Source: Stagonosporopsis chrysanthemi
Lineage: Eukaryota > Ascomycota > Dothideomycetes > Pleosporales > Didymellaceae
Direction: 5' to 3'
Length of the DNA stretch: 64,000 nt
Assembly: GCA_022560025.1 (NCBI GenBank)
Contig: JAFISE010000086.1
Span: 1 to 64,000 of the forward strand
The position numbers and the translations under genes were made by a program. Below, piece by piece: positions 1 to 11,003 of the stretch (position 1 is the first letter of the stretch; each line of letters begins with the position of its first letter). The notes below the pieces were generated by a model. It searched no databases. It saw only the letters and a list, made by a program, of their open reading frames with translations, and was not told where the DNA came from.

Positions 1-3000
1 CGGCGCTGCAGCTGCCGGCTGTGCTGCACTCCGGCGACCTGCTGCCGCTGCCGCTGCCGGCGCATCCCATCACCCATGTCCCGCCGCCGGCGGCCAAGAT
101 CACCGCCTGCGAGCCCGTCGCGCAGGGCCTGCTGCTGCCGGCCACGCGCATCGTCGTGCTGCAGTCGCACCGCAGCGCCAGGGCCGCCGTCGCCCCGCCG
201 GTACGCCCCGCGCCGGCAGCGAGCGCCTTCGACGACAGCGAGGCCGACGACACCTCCACCGACGCCTTCTACACGGCCGACGAGCGCGGCGACTCGGGCG
301 CGGCCAGCCCGCCCGACGGCGAGTCGACCGATGCCCTGGACTCGGACTTCTCCGGCTCCGACGCGGGCGACCTGTCGGACGAGTCGGACGACGTCATATC
401 CCTCAGCGCGCCCATGCTGCCGCCGCCGTCGTCGGGCGCCCTGTCGGCATTCACCTCTGCGACGCCGCGCCCGGGCAACGTCCGCACAAACGGTGGCATT
501 GCCACGCCCGGGTCCGTGTTTTCGGCCTTCACCGCTACCAGCACCGTCCGGGGCGGGCCGTCGTCGCGGAGCAAGGTCTTCAAGGCACACGGCTTGTTGC
601 AGAGCATTTCCGATGAGCTGGTGCACCCCAAGCCCGGCGGCGACGACGACGACGAGGCTCGCGTCTTCGTCGACACCAACACGCTCGTCAAGGTCGGCTG
701 TTTCTCCGGCGACTGGGTGAAGCTCGAGGCGTCGGAAGAGCCCTCGGGACACCCGCTGTGGGGGCTGGGCGCCTTCGGAGCTGCCCACGAGGAAGAAAGC
801 ACAAACTGGCGCCCAGTCAGAGTGTACGGTCTCCCAGAGAACATGTCGAGGAAAGTCGCAAGATACCCCGTGAACAAGTCTGAGACGGGCCATCGACGGA
901 TGAGCTTCTCCAGCTTCTCCGGCCCGGCAAGCACGTCGCTCCCCGCGTACCTCTCCCCTATCCTGCTTGCGAACCTTGGAAGTCCGTCGCACCTACGCAT
1001 CACGCCATTGGTTGCACCGCATGTCCCCGGCCTGCCACGCACGGCTCTGCAGAAGCCCCGCTTGACCAGTTCCTCAGTCCCGCCCTCTGCGAGAGAGGTC
1101 ACCCTCCTCAAGGTCTCCACGCCGCTGTCGTCTGACCGCCTGCTCCAACCCAGTCTGTTCGCTGCGCTGAAGGACCACTTCGAGCAGAAGCGGCGCGTCG
1201 TCAAGACCGGCGACTTGATCGGCATCTCCATCGACGAGTCTCTCGGGCGGGCCGTGTTCCAGACATCCACAGAAGACGATGTAGGGAGCGAAGAGCTGCT
1301 GTCCACGGCCCGGAAGAATGCGCACGAGGGGCACGCCGTCGACAGCTCCAACCCCAAAGTCGTAGCATGGTTCAAGATCGGCAACGTCTCGTCCAAGACT
1401 GCACAGCCCCGCGATGGCGAAGAGGCGGATCTCTGGGGCGGCGCCGTCACCGTGGACGCCGCGAGCACAAAAATGGAGATGAACGGCAGCGAGCAGGGCA
1501 AGACGCCTGCGCCCACCAACAACGCGTGGCAGTACTACCTCGGCGCGAAGCGGACCCCAGTCACGGCTTCGCAGAAGACGATGGCGCTGGACGAGCTTCC
1601 CAAGCCGTTCATCTCGCCTCTGCGTAGACGGCTGCGCGAGCTGATGTCCGTAGCCACGAGCCCGCGCGCCATCCATCTCGGCCTCCCCCCGGTAGCCATT
1701 CTGCTCACATCGACACAGCGCGGGATTGGAAAAGCGGCCATATCGACCAAGGCCTGCGAGGACCTCGGGCTGCACACCTTCACCATCGACGCATTCGACA
1801 TTGTCACCGAGGGCGGGGCAGGCGGCGGCGATGTCAAAACCGAGGGCTTCCTCAAAGCCAGAGCCGAGCGCGGTCTGACGTGTGGCGCAGCGTTCACGGC
1901 ACTCCTCATCAAGCACGTCGAAGCGCTCACAGCTGACCGCATGAACGCAGCGCTAAAGGAGATCCTGGCTGATTCGAGGGTGCTGATCGCGACGACTACG
2001 GAGATCGACAAGGTGCCCGAGGGCATCCGTGGCCTGTTCACACATGAACTGGACATGACGGCGCCTGATGAGGGCGAGAGACAAGGCATCCTCCGCAGCA
2101 TCATCGAAGATGCTGGAATCCGGCTGTCTCCTGATGTCGATCTCGGCAATATCGCCGTCAAGACTGCGGCGCTGGTAGCTGGCGATCTTGTCGATGTGGT
2201 TGACAGAGCCCTTGTCGCAAAGCGCACGCGCATCGAGGAGCTCGCCACGACAGCAAGCAAAGAATCACCCCTTGGTGAAACGGTGACGACCCGCGACATT
2301 GAACTCGCGGGTGGCCACTTCAGCAACAGCCTCACAAAAGCAGACCTCGATGGCGCCGTGGACGCCGCGAGGAAGAACTTCGCCGACGCAATCGGCGCCC
2401 CGAAGATCCCCAAGGTCGGCTGGTCAGACGTCGGCGGCATGTCGCACATCAAAGACGCAGTCATGGAGACGATCCAGCTGCCACTGTCGCGTCCGGAGCT
2501 CTTCGCCAAGGGCATGAAGAAGCGCAGCGGCATCCTCTTCTACGGCCCGCCGGGAACCGGAAAGACGCTCCTCGCCAAAGCCATCGCCACGGAATTCTCC
2601 CTCAACTTCTTCAGCGTCAAGGGCCCCGAGCTGCTCAACATGTACATTGGCGAGTCCGAAGCCAACGTGCGCCGCGTGTTCCAGCGCGCCCGCGATGCGC
2701 GGCCCTGTGTCGTCTTCTTCGACGAGCTCGACTCGGTGGCGCCCAAGCGCGGCAACCAGGGCGACAGCGGCGGCGTCATGGACCGCATTGTCTCGCAGCT
2801 GCTGGCCGAGCTGGACGGCATGAGCGACGGCGGCGAGGGCGTCTTTGTCATTGGCGCAACCAACCGCCCCGACCTGCTCGATCAGGCGCTGCTCCGCCCC
2901 GGCCGCTTCGACAAGATGCTGTACCTGGGCGTGTCCGACACGCACGAGAAGCAGCAGACCATTCTCGAAGCCCTGAGCAGAAAGTACGCCCCCCCCCCCC

Positions 3001-3865
3001 CCCCCCTGTCTTCTCTCCACACAAGCACCATCAAGCCTAACACTAACGCCCCCCCCCCAGATTCACCCTCCACCCCGACCTCTCCCTCGCCCGCGTTGCC
3101 CGCGCCCTGCCCTTCACCTACACCGGCGCCGACATGTACGCGCTCTGCTCCGACGCGATGCTAAAAGCCATCACGCGGCAAGCGCGGCTCGTCGACGCCA
3201 AAGTCGCCGCCCACAACGCCGCCCTCCGCCGCGACAGCAGCGGTGCCGCCGCCATCAGCATCGCGTACTTTTTCGACCACCTCGCCACGCCCGAGGACAC
3301 GGCTGTCATGGTCACCGAGCAGGACTATGTCGATGCGAATCGCGAGCTGGTGCCCAGTGTGAGCGCGGACGAGCTGAGACATTATGATAGGGTGAGGCGC
3401 TCGTTTGAGGGCGAGGGGAAGGGTGGCCAGGGTCAGGCGGATGGGCAGGGAAAGACGGGGATTGAAGACCCTCCTTCGACGATGACGATGGCGATGGCGA
3501 TGGCGAATGGGGCGGCTGGTGCTCTCAATGGCAATGGTAGTGTCAACGGGAAAGGCAATGGCAACGGCAACGGTAGTGTCAACGGGAAAGGCAAAACCCC
3601 CGCCCCACCCCCCAACGACGCCGAGAATATGCTTCTCCGCACCGATGAGAATGTCCACGCTGAAGACGGCTCGGGCATGGCGGCTGGCGGTAGTGGAAGC
3701 GGTGGTAGTGGAAGCGGTGGCAGTGGTAGTGCAAGTGCCAAGGGGAAAGGCAAAGCCCCATCCTCGTCTTCGTCCTCTACACCAGGCCACGCGACGAAAT
3801 CCAGCGTCGATATTGCAGCGGGTGGGTTTGGCGAGCCCGGGGATGACGGGGAGTTGTATGAGTAG
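1..3865 (+). CDS. PEX6: Peroxisomal biogenesis factor 6 (AAA+ ATPase), 5' end missing
   Basis: Pex6 works with Pex1 as the AAA+ motor that pulls the ubiquitinated import receptor Pex5 out of the peroxisome membrane. The reading frame is open to the left edge, so the start lies outside; 1,261 residues are encoded here against roughly 1,400 in fungal relatives. Exons are 1-2983 and 3061-3865; the 77-bp intron is nearly pure pyrimidine with long C runs. The first ATPase domain is degenerate: its P-loop reads RGIGKAA, with Ala after Lys (window residues 577-578). The second is complete, with GPPGTGKT at 848-855, Walker B VVFFDELD (D907, E908), and NRPDLLDQALLRPGRFDK further on. A degenerate D1 with an active D2 is the known Pex6 pattern. 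Odd: after the last AAA helices there is a low-complexity tail of Gly-Asn/Lys-Gly repeats and Gly-Gly-Ser repeats followed by a Ser run. Identification is firm; only the N-terminus is unknown. Confidence 0.95.
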
Positions 3866-4068
3866 CTAGCTAGCACGTACGCACGCGGAATATGAGGTGT
3901 ACGCACGCGATACATGAGTGAGTGAGTGACCAAGTAGCAAACAGACCTTCTGTACAGATATCAGATATGCAGAAGTCGAAGATTAAAGATCAAAAGATAC
4001 CATTTTCAGACTTGACTAGACTGGACTGGATTTGGCTTTAGGGGTGGAAGAGGTAGGGTTCGAGATGT

Positions 4069-4094
4069 GGGCTGTGCTGTGCTGTGCTGTGCTG
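4069..4094. repeat. GTGCT pentamer microsatellite
   Basis: About five uninterrupted copies of the 5-bp unit GTGCT in the spacer after PEX6. Confidence 0.9.
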
Positions 4095-4111
4095 TACTTC
4101 GCTGGATACTG

Positions 4112-4180
4112 CATGTGGATGTGGATGTGGATGTAGATGCGGATGTGGATGTGGATGTAGATGCGGATGCAGATGCAGAC
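4112..4180. repeat. GGATGT hexamer minisatellite
   Basis: Roughly ten to eleven 6-bp units of GGATGT with variants GTAGAT, GCGGAT and GCAGAT. The variants cluster toward the right end, which suggests ageing of one side of the array. Confidence 0.9.
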
Positions 4181-4182
4181 CA

Positions 4183-4262
4183 GACTACTAGACTACTAGA
4201 CTACTAGACTTCTAGACTACTAGACTACTAGACTACTAGACTACTAGACTACTGGACCACTA
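4183..4262. repeat. GACTACTA octamer tandem repeat
   Basis: About nine to ten 8-bp units of GACTACTA, with one GACTTCTA variant and a decayed right edge (GACTACTG, GACCACTA). It directly abuts the GGATGT array. Confidence 0.9.
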
Positions 4263-5082
4263 GACCGCACGGGAGTAAAGGAGTAAGTAAAGGAGTAAGT
4301 AAACTGTGCAACAGCGAGCGCATCGTGCGCGGGTTGTTGGATTGGAGGTCTCCCTGTGCGTTGGTCAGTCAGTCAGTTAGTCAGTCAGTCTCTGTCGTCT
4401 TCTAGATACCTTCTAGACACCTTCTAGACATGGAGATGGGAGTCAAGTTACTCCCAACCCCCCTTATCCCTTCTCCCTCTCTTGCTCTACCTCTCTCTCT
4501 CTCTCCCGCTTTCTGCATTCTCTTGCTTGCTCTGCACTCTCTACTTCTACTTCTCTTGCTCTCCCCCACACCCTCTCCTATACTCTCTCCTACACTCTCT
4601 CCTACACCCCCCTGCTTGAACGCCGTGACGTAGTATGAATATATAGCCACTACACCCAGCCAGCACCCAACACCCAGCGCCCAGCACCCAGCGCCCAGCG
4701 CCCGGTCCGACATCCACCACCCAACATCCACCACAGTATCCACCACGCGCACCGGACGGGGACGCGCACAGGACAGAGACAGCGACACAACGCAATCTAC
4801 AGACCGCCCCCCCGTCCCCTCTCTCCTCGCGCCGTGTCCTTCTGCGACTCACTGATGGGGCGTATTCAGTGTCTGAGACCAGCCTGGTGAGTGTGCGGGG
4901 TGCGAGGTGCAAAGTAGTGTACGCCAGGAACTGATGGGATGGGATGGGCAAGATGGGCAAGATGGGCTAAGACAGTGAAGTGTGCATATATACATACCAT
5001 ATCTGCACACCATAGAAGGATAGGACGAGCAAGCAAGCACCACCATAACGTCGTCGCCGCCGCCGCCACCCTTGGCCTGTGC

Positions 5083-5110
5083 ATGTGCATGTGCATGTGC
5101 ATGTGCATAT
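5083..5110. repeat. GTGCAT hexamer microsatellite
   Basis: Four to five copies of GTGCAT in the same spacer. Confidence 0.85.
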
Positions 5111-5167
5111 GTCAAGCTCTAACAAATGCCCAGGCAGACGAGGGGATGAGAAAGGGTTACAATACTA

Positions 5168-5470
5168 CAAAGCAGCCCGTTTCCTTTAATCAATCAGATC
5201 TACACACCACCCTCCCTCCCTTAATCTTCAGTGCACGCGCACAATTCACAATTACTGTAGAATACAATACAACTCAAAACTAGAACCTAGCTTTAGTACA
5301 GTAGTGGCCTGTCGTAGAGAGATAGAGAGAGAGAGAGTAGAAAACACTACAATATCTGTCTAGACTCCGAAGAAAAGAGATTTGGTAGGTTTTTGTTAGG
5401 GGGGTTGTGGATGATATTGGGGAGTCCAGCGTTTATGCAAATGATTAAGCGGAAGGGATAAGGGTCTTCG
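5168..5470. mobile_element. Degenerate MITE, third copy of the family (copy C)
   Basis: This 303-bp segment matches the copies at 42798 and 61355 in order and spacing. The left end is CAAAGCAGCCCGTTTCC, preceded by TA. Shared internal blocks are ACTGTAGAATACAA (5254) and CACTACAATATCTG (5345), both exact in copy B. The right end is AAGGGATAAGGGTCTTCG. The extra length comes largely from a GA microsatellite between the blocks. No coding capacity. The family relation is seen in the sequence; calling it a Tc1/mariner-type MITE is inference from TA and the inverted termini. Confidence 0.6.
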
Positions 5471-5905
5471 TGGTGCTGGTGCTGGTGTTGGTGTAGTGTT
5501 GCTGTGCAGTGTGGAACAGCAGTGTGAGGACTGACTGCCTCGAGACGAGAGGAGACGAAACGAGATGGGGACAGGGAAACGGAGAGAGAGAGAGAGGGGG
5601 GGGAGGGGGGGGGGTCAGATGTTCATCAAACGGGAGATTGTACATGAGATGCTGGTACTGTGTGTGTAGTTTCGACTGCTCAGCTGTCAAAGTGAGTGTG
5701 AGATTGCTGGATACTAGGCGGCTGCAAGGCTGGAGGGATGTAGACGGCATCAGTTTGTCTATGTATGTACGGGTTTGCGTGGTAGATTTGTTTACTGCTG
5801 TGACTGCGCTTCACTGCACTTTACACGCTTCACTACACTTCACTGCATTTCACTGCATTTCACACGCTCCGCTCCATAGCACTTCCCACGCTTCGCTCCG
5901 CTTCG

Positions 5906-8181
5906 CTACGCTTCACCTCCCGTAAGCGGCTCCAGCCCCACCTTCGGATTGATAAAATCAAACACGGTCCGATGCCACAGCAGACTATTCTCAGGCTTCA
6001 ACACCCAGTGATTCTCATCCGGGAACGTCAAAAACTGGCTCTCGACGCCGCGGCTCTGCAGCGCGTGGAACGCTGCCAGGCCCTCGCCGATCAGCAGGCG
6101 GTAGTCCAGCTCCGAGTGGATGATCAGGTGCGGCGTGGCCCAGTGCTGCGTGTGGCGGCTGGGGTCCCACTTGTCCCAGTCGGCGCGGTGCGTCCACGGC
6201 GCGCCGCGCAGGTCGTGGAACGGGAAGTACAGCTCCTCGGACGACAGCTGGCTGGCCATGCTGAAGACGCCGTCGTGGGTGACGAGCGCGCGGAAGCGCC
6301 GGCCCAGCGGGTGGCCTTGGATCCAGTTCACGGCGTACCCGCCGTAGGAGGCGCCGAGGGCGACGGCGCGCGACGTGTCGACGTACGAGAGGTTGTGGGC
6401 GATCCAGTCGAAGCCCAGCTCGAGGTCGCGGTAGGGGAGGCCGCCCCATTCGCCGCGGATGGCGTCCGTGAAGGCTTGGCCGTAGCTGGTGCTGCCGGTG
6501 GGGTTGGGGCAGACGACGACGTAGCCTTGCTCGGCGAAGACGGCCGGGTTCCAGCGCGTGCTCCACGAGTCTTCCCACGCGCCCTGGGGGCCGCCGTGGA
6601 TGAGGTAGGCGAGGGGGTACGTCTTGGAGGAGGAGAAGTTGGAGGGCTTGACCACCCACGCGTGCACCGAGGTGCCGGTGGCTGCGCCGTCCCAGTGGAT
6701 CTCGCTGATCTGGGAGCGGGACAGGCCGAAGAGGGAGCCTGAGCGCGTGTTGGAGGAGACGTAGCGCGTGGTCGGGCTGCTGGACTCGCTTGCGTTGTCT
6801 GAGAGGGGGAGGTCGTAGGAGATCTCGTGGTTCTTGTGGTCGCTCACAGGCACGAAAGAGTACAGGCTGTTCTCGATCAAGCTGTTCGAGGTGACGAACA
6901 GGTCGCCAGACTTCAAGACCTTCACATCTGCCACGTTCCCACCCTTGACGAGAACTGTAGGCAGCGGCGAGTCCTCGCCTGGTCGTTTGGGAGGGCCGGC
7001 GTGGAAGAGGTTGCCGCGGCCGTGCTCCTCGGCTGTGAAGTACAAGTGCCAGTCGTCCGGACTCCAGGAGATGGACTGAGGGCTTCGGTCCCACTTGCCC
7101 TTCCCGTCTTTGGTGCTGTAGAGGAGCGTGATATGGTCGAGTTTGTTGTAGTCGTGGATAATGAACGCCTGATTTTTGTCAGACTCGTAGCCATCGGTCC
7201 GCATGGCCAAGAAAGCGATCATGTTCCCTGAGTTGGACCAGACAGGGCTTGTGCAGGCGCCCTCGAAAGTATGAGCTTTGACGAGATCTACCGAGCGTAA
7301 TTCTGCTGATTCGCTGGACCAATGATCGGCATGTTTCCAGAACTCCGGCCCTGCATGCGCAGAGACATAGATGCGGGTTCTGGTGTGCAGTGCAGGGTTG
7401 AGGTCGGGGTCTTTCGCTGTGAACACAAGGCCGTGCTTGGAAATGTCAAAGTGATCCTTGCCGCCGAAAGGATCGATTGGGCTTTCCAGCTTGGAGCCTT
7501 TCAACGCATTCTTCAACGTGGAAAGTTCAAACTTGCCGTCCTTCTTCACAAGCTTGCCAAGCCAGATGGCGTTTCTGTTCTCTGTCACGTAGTGGTCCCA
7601 CTGAGCTGGTCAGTACGAGAAGTAACAGTCAATGGTTGTGCTTACGTGTCGGACGAACATGGACTTGTAGAGCTTGCCCGACGTGAGTGGTTTCTCTGCC
7701 TTCTCAGGGTTATAGAGCGAGCCGTCAGGCTTGGCCTTGCCGGACGCGGCGAATGCAATTTCACCAGCATCGAGTCTGTATGTCTTGACATCCCCAATAG
7801 GCCCCTCGACAGTGCCAGCGGTGTAATTGCTAGGGTGGTCAGTACTTGCTGTCAAGCACACGCGTCAACATACTCTTTTTCGAAATTATCGGCCTTGCCA
7901 ATCAGCACAGTCGTAACGCCATCATCGCCAGACTTCAACAGCAGGACATTGTCGTCGTCAATCCAGACGGGTTCGCTCGCGGTCTTGTCGTCTGTCACGA
8001 GACTAGTCTGCTGGCTGGCAACATCAAGAATGCGGATCTCGGACTTCTTCGCGTGCTGCTCGAAGCTGTAAGAGGACACGCTGTACAGCACCTTGGATGC
8101 GTCCGAGTTCGGGATGCCCTCGGATCTACGCGGTGCGCTGAGCAGCACCTCGGGTGTGAACTTGGCAGCCCTGATCGTCAT
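5906..8181 (-). CDS. dpp5: Dipeptidyl-peptidase V-like serine peptidase (S9C), no signal peptide
   Basis: A prolyl-oligopeptidase-fold enzyme that removes dipeptides from peptide N-termini. Three exons, 7874-8181, 7646-7829 and 5906-7600, join in frame to 728 residues. The N-terminal two thirds is the beta-propeller; the C-terminal hydrolase domain carries GASYGG (nucleophile S582), Asp in SELDYRL (D663) and His in DENHW (H695), the order and spacing expected of S9. The motif IHGGPQ (oxyanion region) and WSTRWNP are typical of DPP5. Unlike the secreted DPP5 allergens of Aspergillus, the protein starts MTIRAAKFTPEVLLSAPRRS with no hydrophobic leader, so a cytosolic location is inferred. An alternative upstream exon with a hydrophobic start was looked for and not found. 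It converges on PEX6. Confidence 0.93.
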
Positions 8182-8887
8182 GTTGAGCCAGTGTGTGAGA
8201 GTATCAGGATCGAGTGCCTACATGTGGTCAGTCTCGTGTTCTGGGGGAGTAGATGCAGAATAGAGACGTCGGTGTATGCGGTGGAAAGTACGAGGCTGGC
8301 GGTGCATGCAGGGAGCCAATGGATGCGGGGAAGCGGCCACATCCCTGTCATGCTGCAGCTCCATGTCTCTGCCTCGGATTGAGACGTGAATACTACGTTG
8401 CAGGTGACGGGGAACGCGTGTATGGTTGTAGCTCGCCAGTGGAGCTCTCAGCTGCCGGCAGGGAGCTCCAAAGCAAGAACGCATCGACGAGGATATCAAC
8501 CGCATGCTGAGAACAACCCTGATAGTCCCTGCAACTTACCAATAATCAAGTCTTCTACTGTACCACAAATCGAAAGCCTCCACGCTGAGCGAGAGTGAAC
8601 GAGCACCGTGATGATGACCGACGGGGCGCGGAGGTTAGCGCCCATAGCTAGCTGCCCCATCCATCCCAGCCACGCGATCCCTTGCGCCCCCGCCGTCCCA
8701 ACTTCGTCATCGCCCCTCGATCGCGCCACCCATCACGCTCCCCACAACGCCCCCTCCCCAATCGTGCTCTACCCTCCCGCCCCCAGCTCACCTTTTTTGC
8801 TATTACAATATAAGACCACTAATTCTCGCAATCCCAACAAAACGCTTCCTGAAACAGGGACACTCTCGTGTCCACATGGTGCAAGCC
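8182..8887. other. Spacer upstream of the DPP5-like gene
   Basis: About 700 bp without a supported gene; it should hold the promoter of the DPP5-like gene on the minus strand. The part near 8660-8800 is C-rich. Short ORFs here show no recognisable domain. Confidence 0.5.
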
Positions 8888-8992
8888 ATTCCTGTGGCGC
8901 AGTGGTAGCGCGCCGTTCTTATAAGACTCGTCAGATTCTTATGACTCATCTGGGTTATGCGGATGCCGTGGGTTCGAACCCCACCAGGTACG
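8888..8992 (+). tRNA. tRNA candidate, anticodon UAU (Ile), with 33-nt intron
   Basis: A perfect A box (TGGCGCAGTGG) and B box (GGTTCGAACCC) sit at tRNA spacing. Folding gives D stem GCGC/GCGC, T stem GTGGG/CCCAC with loop TTCGAAC, and an anticodon loop CTTATAA (8918-8924, read across the splice site), hence UAU for isoleucine. The intron would be 8924-8956, leaving 72 nt of exon. The acceptor stem is imperfect: ATTCCTG against CAGGTAC gives A-C and T-T mismatches, and the last anticodon-stem pair is T-T. The intron contains an imperfect repeat of TTCTTATAAGACTC from the anticodon arm. A T run at 9068-9076 could terminate Pol III. It may be a decaying copy rather than a working tRNA. Confidence 0.5.
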
Positions 8993-9291
8993 TTATCCTC
9001 TTGAAGAGTGATTTGTCCTGCTTCCTGTACTAATTGTGGTATAGGAATACATGAACCAATGTTTCTACCTTTTTTTTCCGGGGGAGGGGATCAGCGAATG
9101 GTTTTTGCCGGAGGATAATAACAGGTGAGAGGGGAGGTTCAGTGTGTTCTTTTTGCTTTGCAATAATGTCTGGTATAGAATAGAGGGTATGTGGGAGCTG
9201 GGCACGGCTACGACCGCCCACGTCCGTCATCACACGCAAGTTTGACACGAATCTGACAGCTCATCACACGCCTGGGTATTGATCTACATCT
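8993..9291. other. Spacer between tRNA candidate and NDUFAF7
   Basis: Holds a run of T at 9068-9076 usable as a Pol III stop and the 3' flank of the NDUFAF7 gene. Nothing else seen. Confidence 0.4.
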
Positions 9292-10829
9292 CTACATCGT
9301 AATCATGATGCTCGCGTTCTTGTACCAGGTCACCAGCGGGTTGTCGCCGTTCTTCGTGCTCGTCTCCGCGATGTCGGCCCTGCCCGCCATAAAGTCCTCG
9401 TGCGTGTATGTGCGCGCAAACTTGCCCGTGATGGCCGAATACATGGGCTCCATGACCTCGAAGTCGGTGGGGAAGAGGATGTCGAAGTATCCCTGGTGGA
9501 CCTGTGCTTGTCAGTCATCTCTCCAACAACAACAATGTCTAAACCTACCAAGGGCGTCGTCACGGGGATCATTCGCCGCTTGTACCGCGTCTGCACGACA
9601 GGCGCGTTGATGCCCTCGACCGCCTCGCCGAGCTTGTGAAAGTCGGAGCTGACGAGCTTGTGGTTGGGGAACTTGGATGCCAGGATGTGGAAGAACTGCA
9701 TCAGCCGTGTGGGGATGTATTCGGGCTGGCTGAGGTTCGTCCTGAACGGCACCAGACTCTTCAGGCTCTGCATCAGACGCGAGCCCTGCAGGGGATGTGG
9801 GTATGATTCACACGCTGCGTGGCGCCGTGCGAGGAACTGTGTAGCGATGGGGTCGAGCGTGCGGGAGTGGTATTCGAACAGCTCGCCGCGCGGGTCGACG
9901 ACGACGTGCGATTGGTAGGGCGCGCCGGTCTCGTTGTCGTACTTCAGCGCGTCGTGGGCGAAGTTGTCGAAGACTTCGAGCGCGAGGAAGTAACACGGCG
10001 ACGACACGTACTGGTTCCAGTCGAAGATGGAGCGGTTGACAATCTCGACCTTGTCCGAGTGCCCTCTTGCGTAGGCCGAGTGCCCCAGCCCCTTCTGCTG
10101 CAGGTCCGCCAGCTGGCTGGAGATCTCGATGATGCGGTACTTTGTGCGCTCGTACACGTCTGGGTGCACGTCGCGTATGTAGTCCAGGATGTTCAGCATC
10201 ATGGTTCCGTTTCCCGCACCCATTTCGTAGATGATGAGGTCCTGGTACGGGAAGAAGTTGTACTTGTAGTCCTCCACCAGGTACCGCGCCAGCGCTTCTC
10301 CATAGTACGGCGAGAACAGCTCAGTCGGCGTGTGCCACAGCTGGCGGAGGTCGTTGTGTTCCTGCAGGTCGAGCGCGTCCTCGAAGTCGGTGTAGCGGTG
10401 CCGCAGCTCCTGGAAGAACTCGTGCTCCGACTTCATGGCGTTGAAGTTGAAGGGGTCACCGGGCGAGAAGATGACGACTTGCTTCGAGAAGTAGCCATAG
10501 TTGGGATTGTACAGGCTGTCCTCGATGAAGTCGCGCATGAGCATCCTCACTCTGCGCGGCCGCTCTCTCCTGCTCCGCAGCATGTCGGATGTGACCATGG
10601 GATATCGCTCAAACTCTTCCGTCCGCTCCTGGGGGAAGGCGTTCTTCCTGGGCGCCCATCTGCTCTCTCTGCTCGTCTCCCCCTCACCCAGACGGGTGGC
10701 CTTCCCTCGGCGCTGCAGTTGAGGGACACGCGCGCCTGCGAGCGCCGGTCGAGCTCCGCGGGCCAGGCATTGCGCGGCGCGGTGCGAGAAGAGCTGGCGG
10801 AAGAGCTGCGAGACGAGCGGCGAATCCAT
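9292..10829 (-). CDS. NDUFAF7: Mitochondrial complex I assembly methyltransferase NDUFAF7 (MidA family)
   Basis: NDUFAF7 is a mitochondrial S-adenosylmethionine-dependent protein arginine methyltransferase that methylates NDUFS2 early in complex I assembly. Exons 9549-10829 and 9292-9501, separated by a 47-bp intron, encode 496 residues, close to the family length. The first 60 residues are rich in Arg and Ala with hydroxylated residues and no acidic cluster, as in a mitochondrial presequence. The DUF185/MidA core follows: MRDFIEDSLYNPNYGYFSK, the SAM-binding YEMGAGNGTM, and the acidic-aromatic stretch ALEVFDNFAHD. The C-terminus DNPLVTWYKNAS lies in exon 2. Presence of this factor fits an organism that keeps complex I, unlike Saccharomyces. 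It is divergent from the cysteine synthase gene, with only 174 bp between start codons. Confidence 0.93.
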
Positions 10830-11003
10830 TGACGCTCGCGCGAGTCGTCCGGACCGGAGTGGAAAGCTGGGGAAGCTGTCTGCGCGCCTGCACGTGGTGG
10901 AGTTTGCGGGCGCTCTTGCCCGCCAAGCCGCGCAACCTTGTCAAAGCTTCATGCTCCGACCATGTCCGCAACTTCACACCGACTGGCTGATTGAGCCCTC
11001 GAC
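10830..11003. promoter_or_regulatory. Compact divergent promoter region
   Basis: Only 174 bp separate the start codons of NDUFAF7 (minus) and the Mcy1-like gene (plus). Both products are predicted mitochondrial, so shared control is possible; no specific site was recognised. Confidence 0.45.

Larger units (their letters stand above)
3866..5905. other. Gene-free, microsatellite-rich spacer
   Basis: About 2 kb between convergent PEX6 and the DPP5-like gene. I see no convincing gene. It carries a run of short tandem repeats (listed separately), CT-rich tracts near 4480-4610, an AC/GC-rich run near 4650-4720, GA-rich and G-rich runs near 5310-5340 and 5580-5615, and a degenerate MITE copy at 5168-5470. 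Short ORFs here are low-complexity. Confidence 0.6.

Noticed and set aside
269..1522. 417-codon minus-strand frame over PEX6
   Set aside because: It lies inside well-conserved PEX6 coding sequence; GC-rich third positions create long antisense frames.
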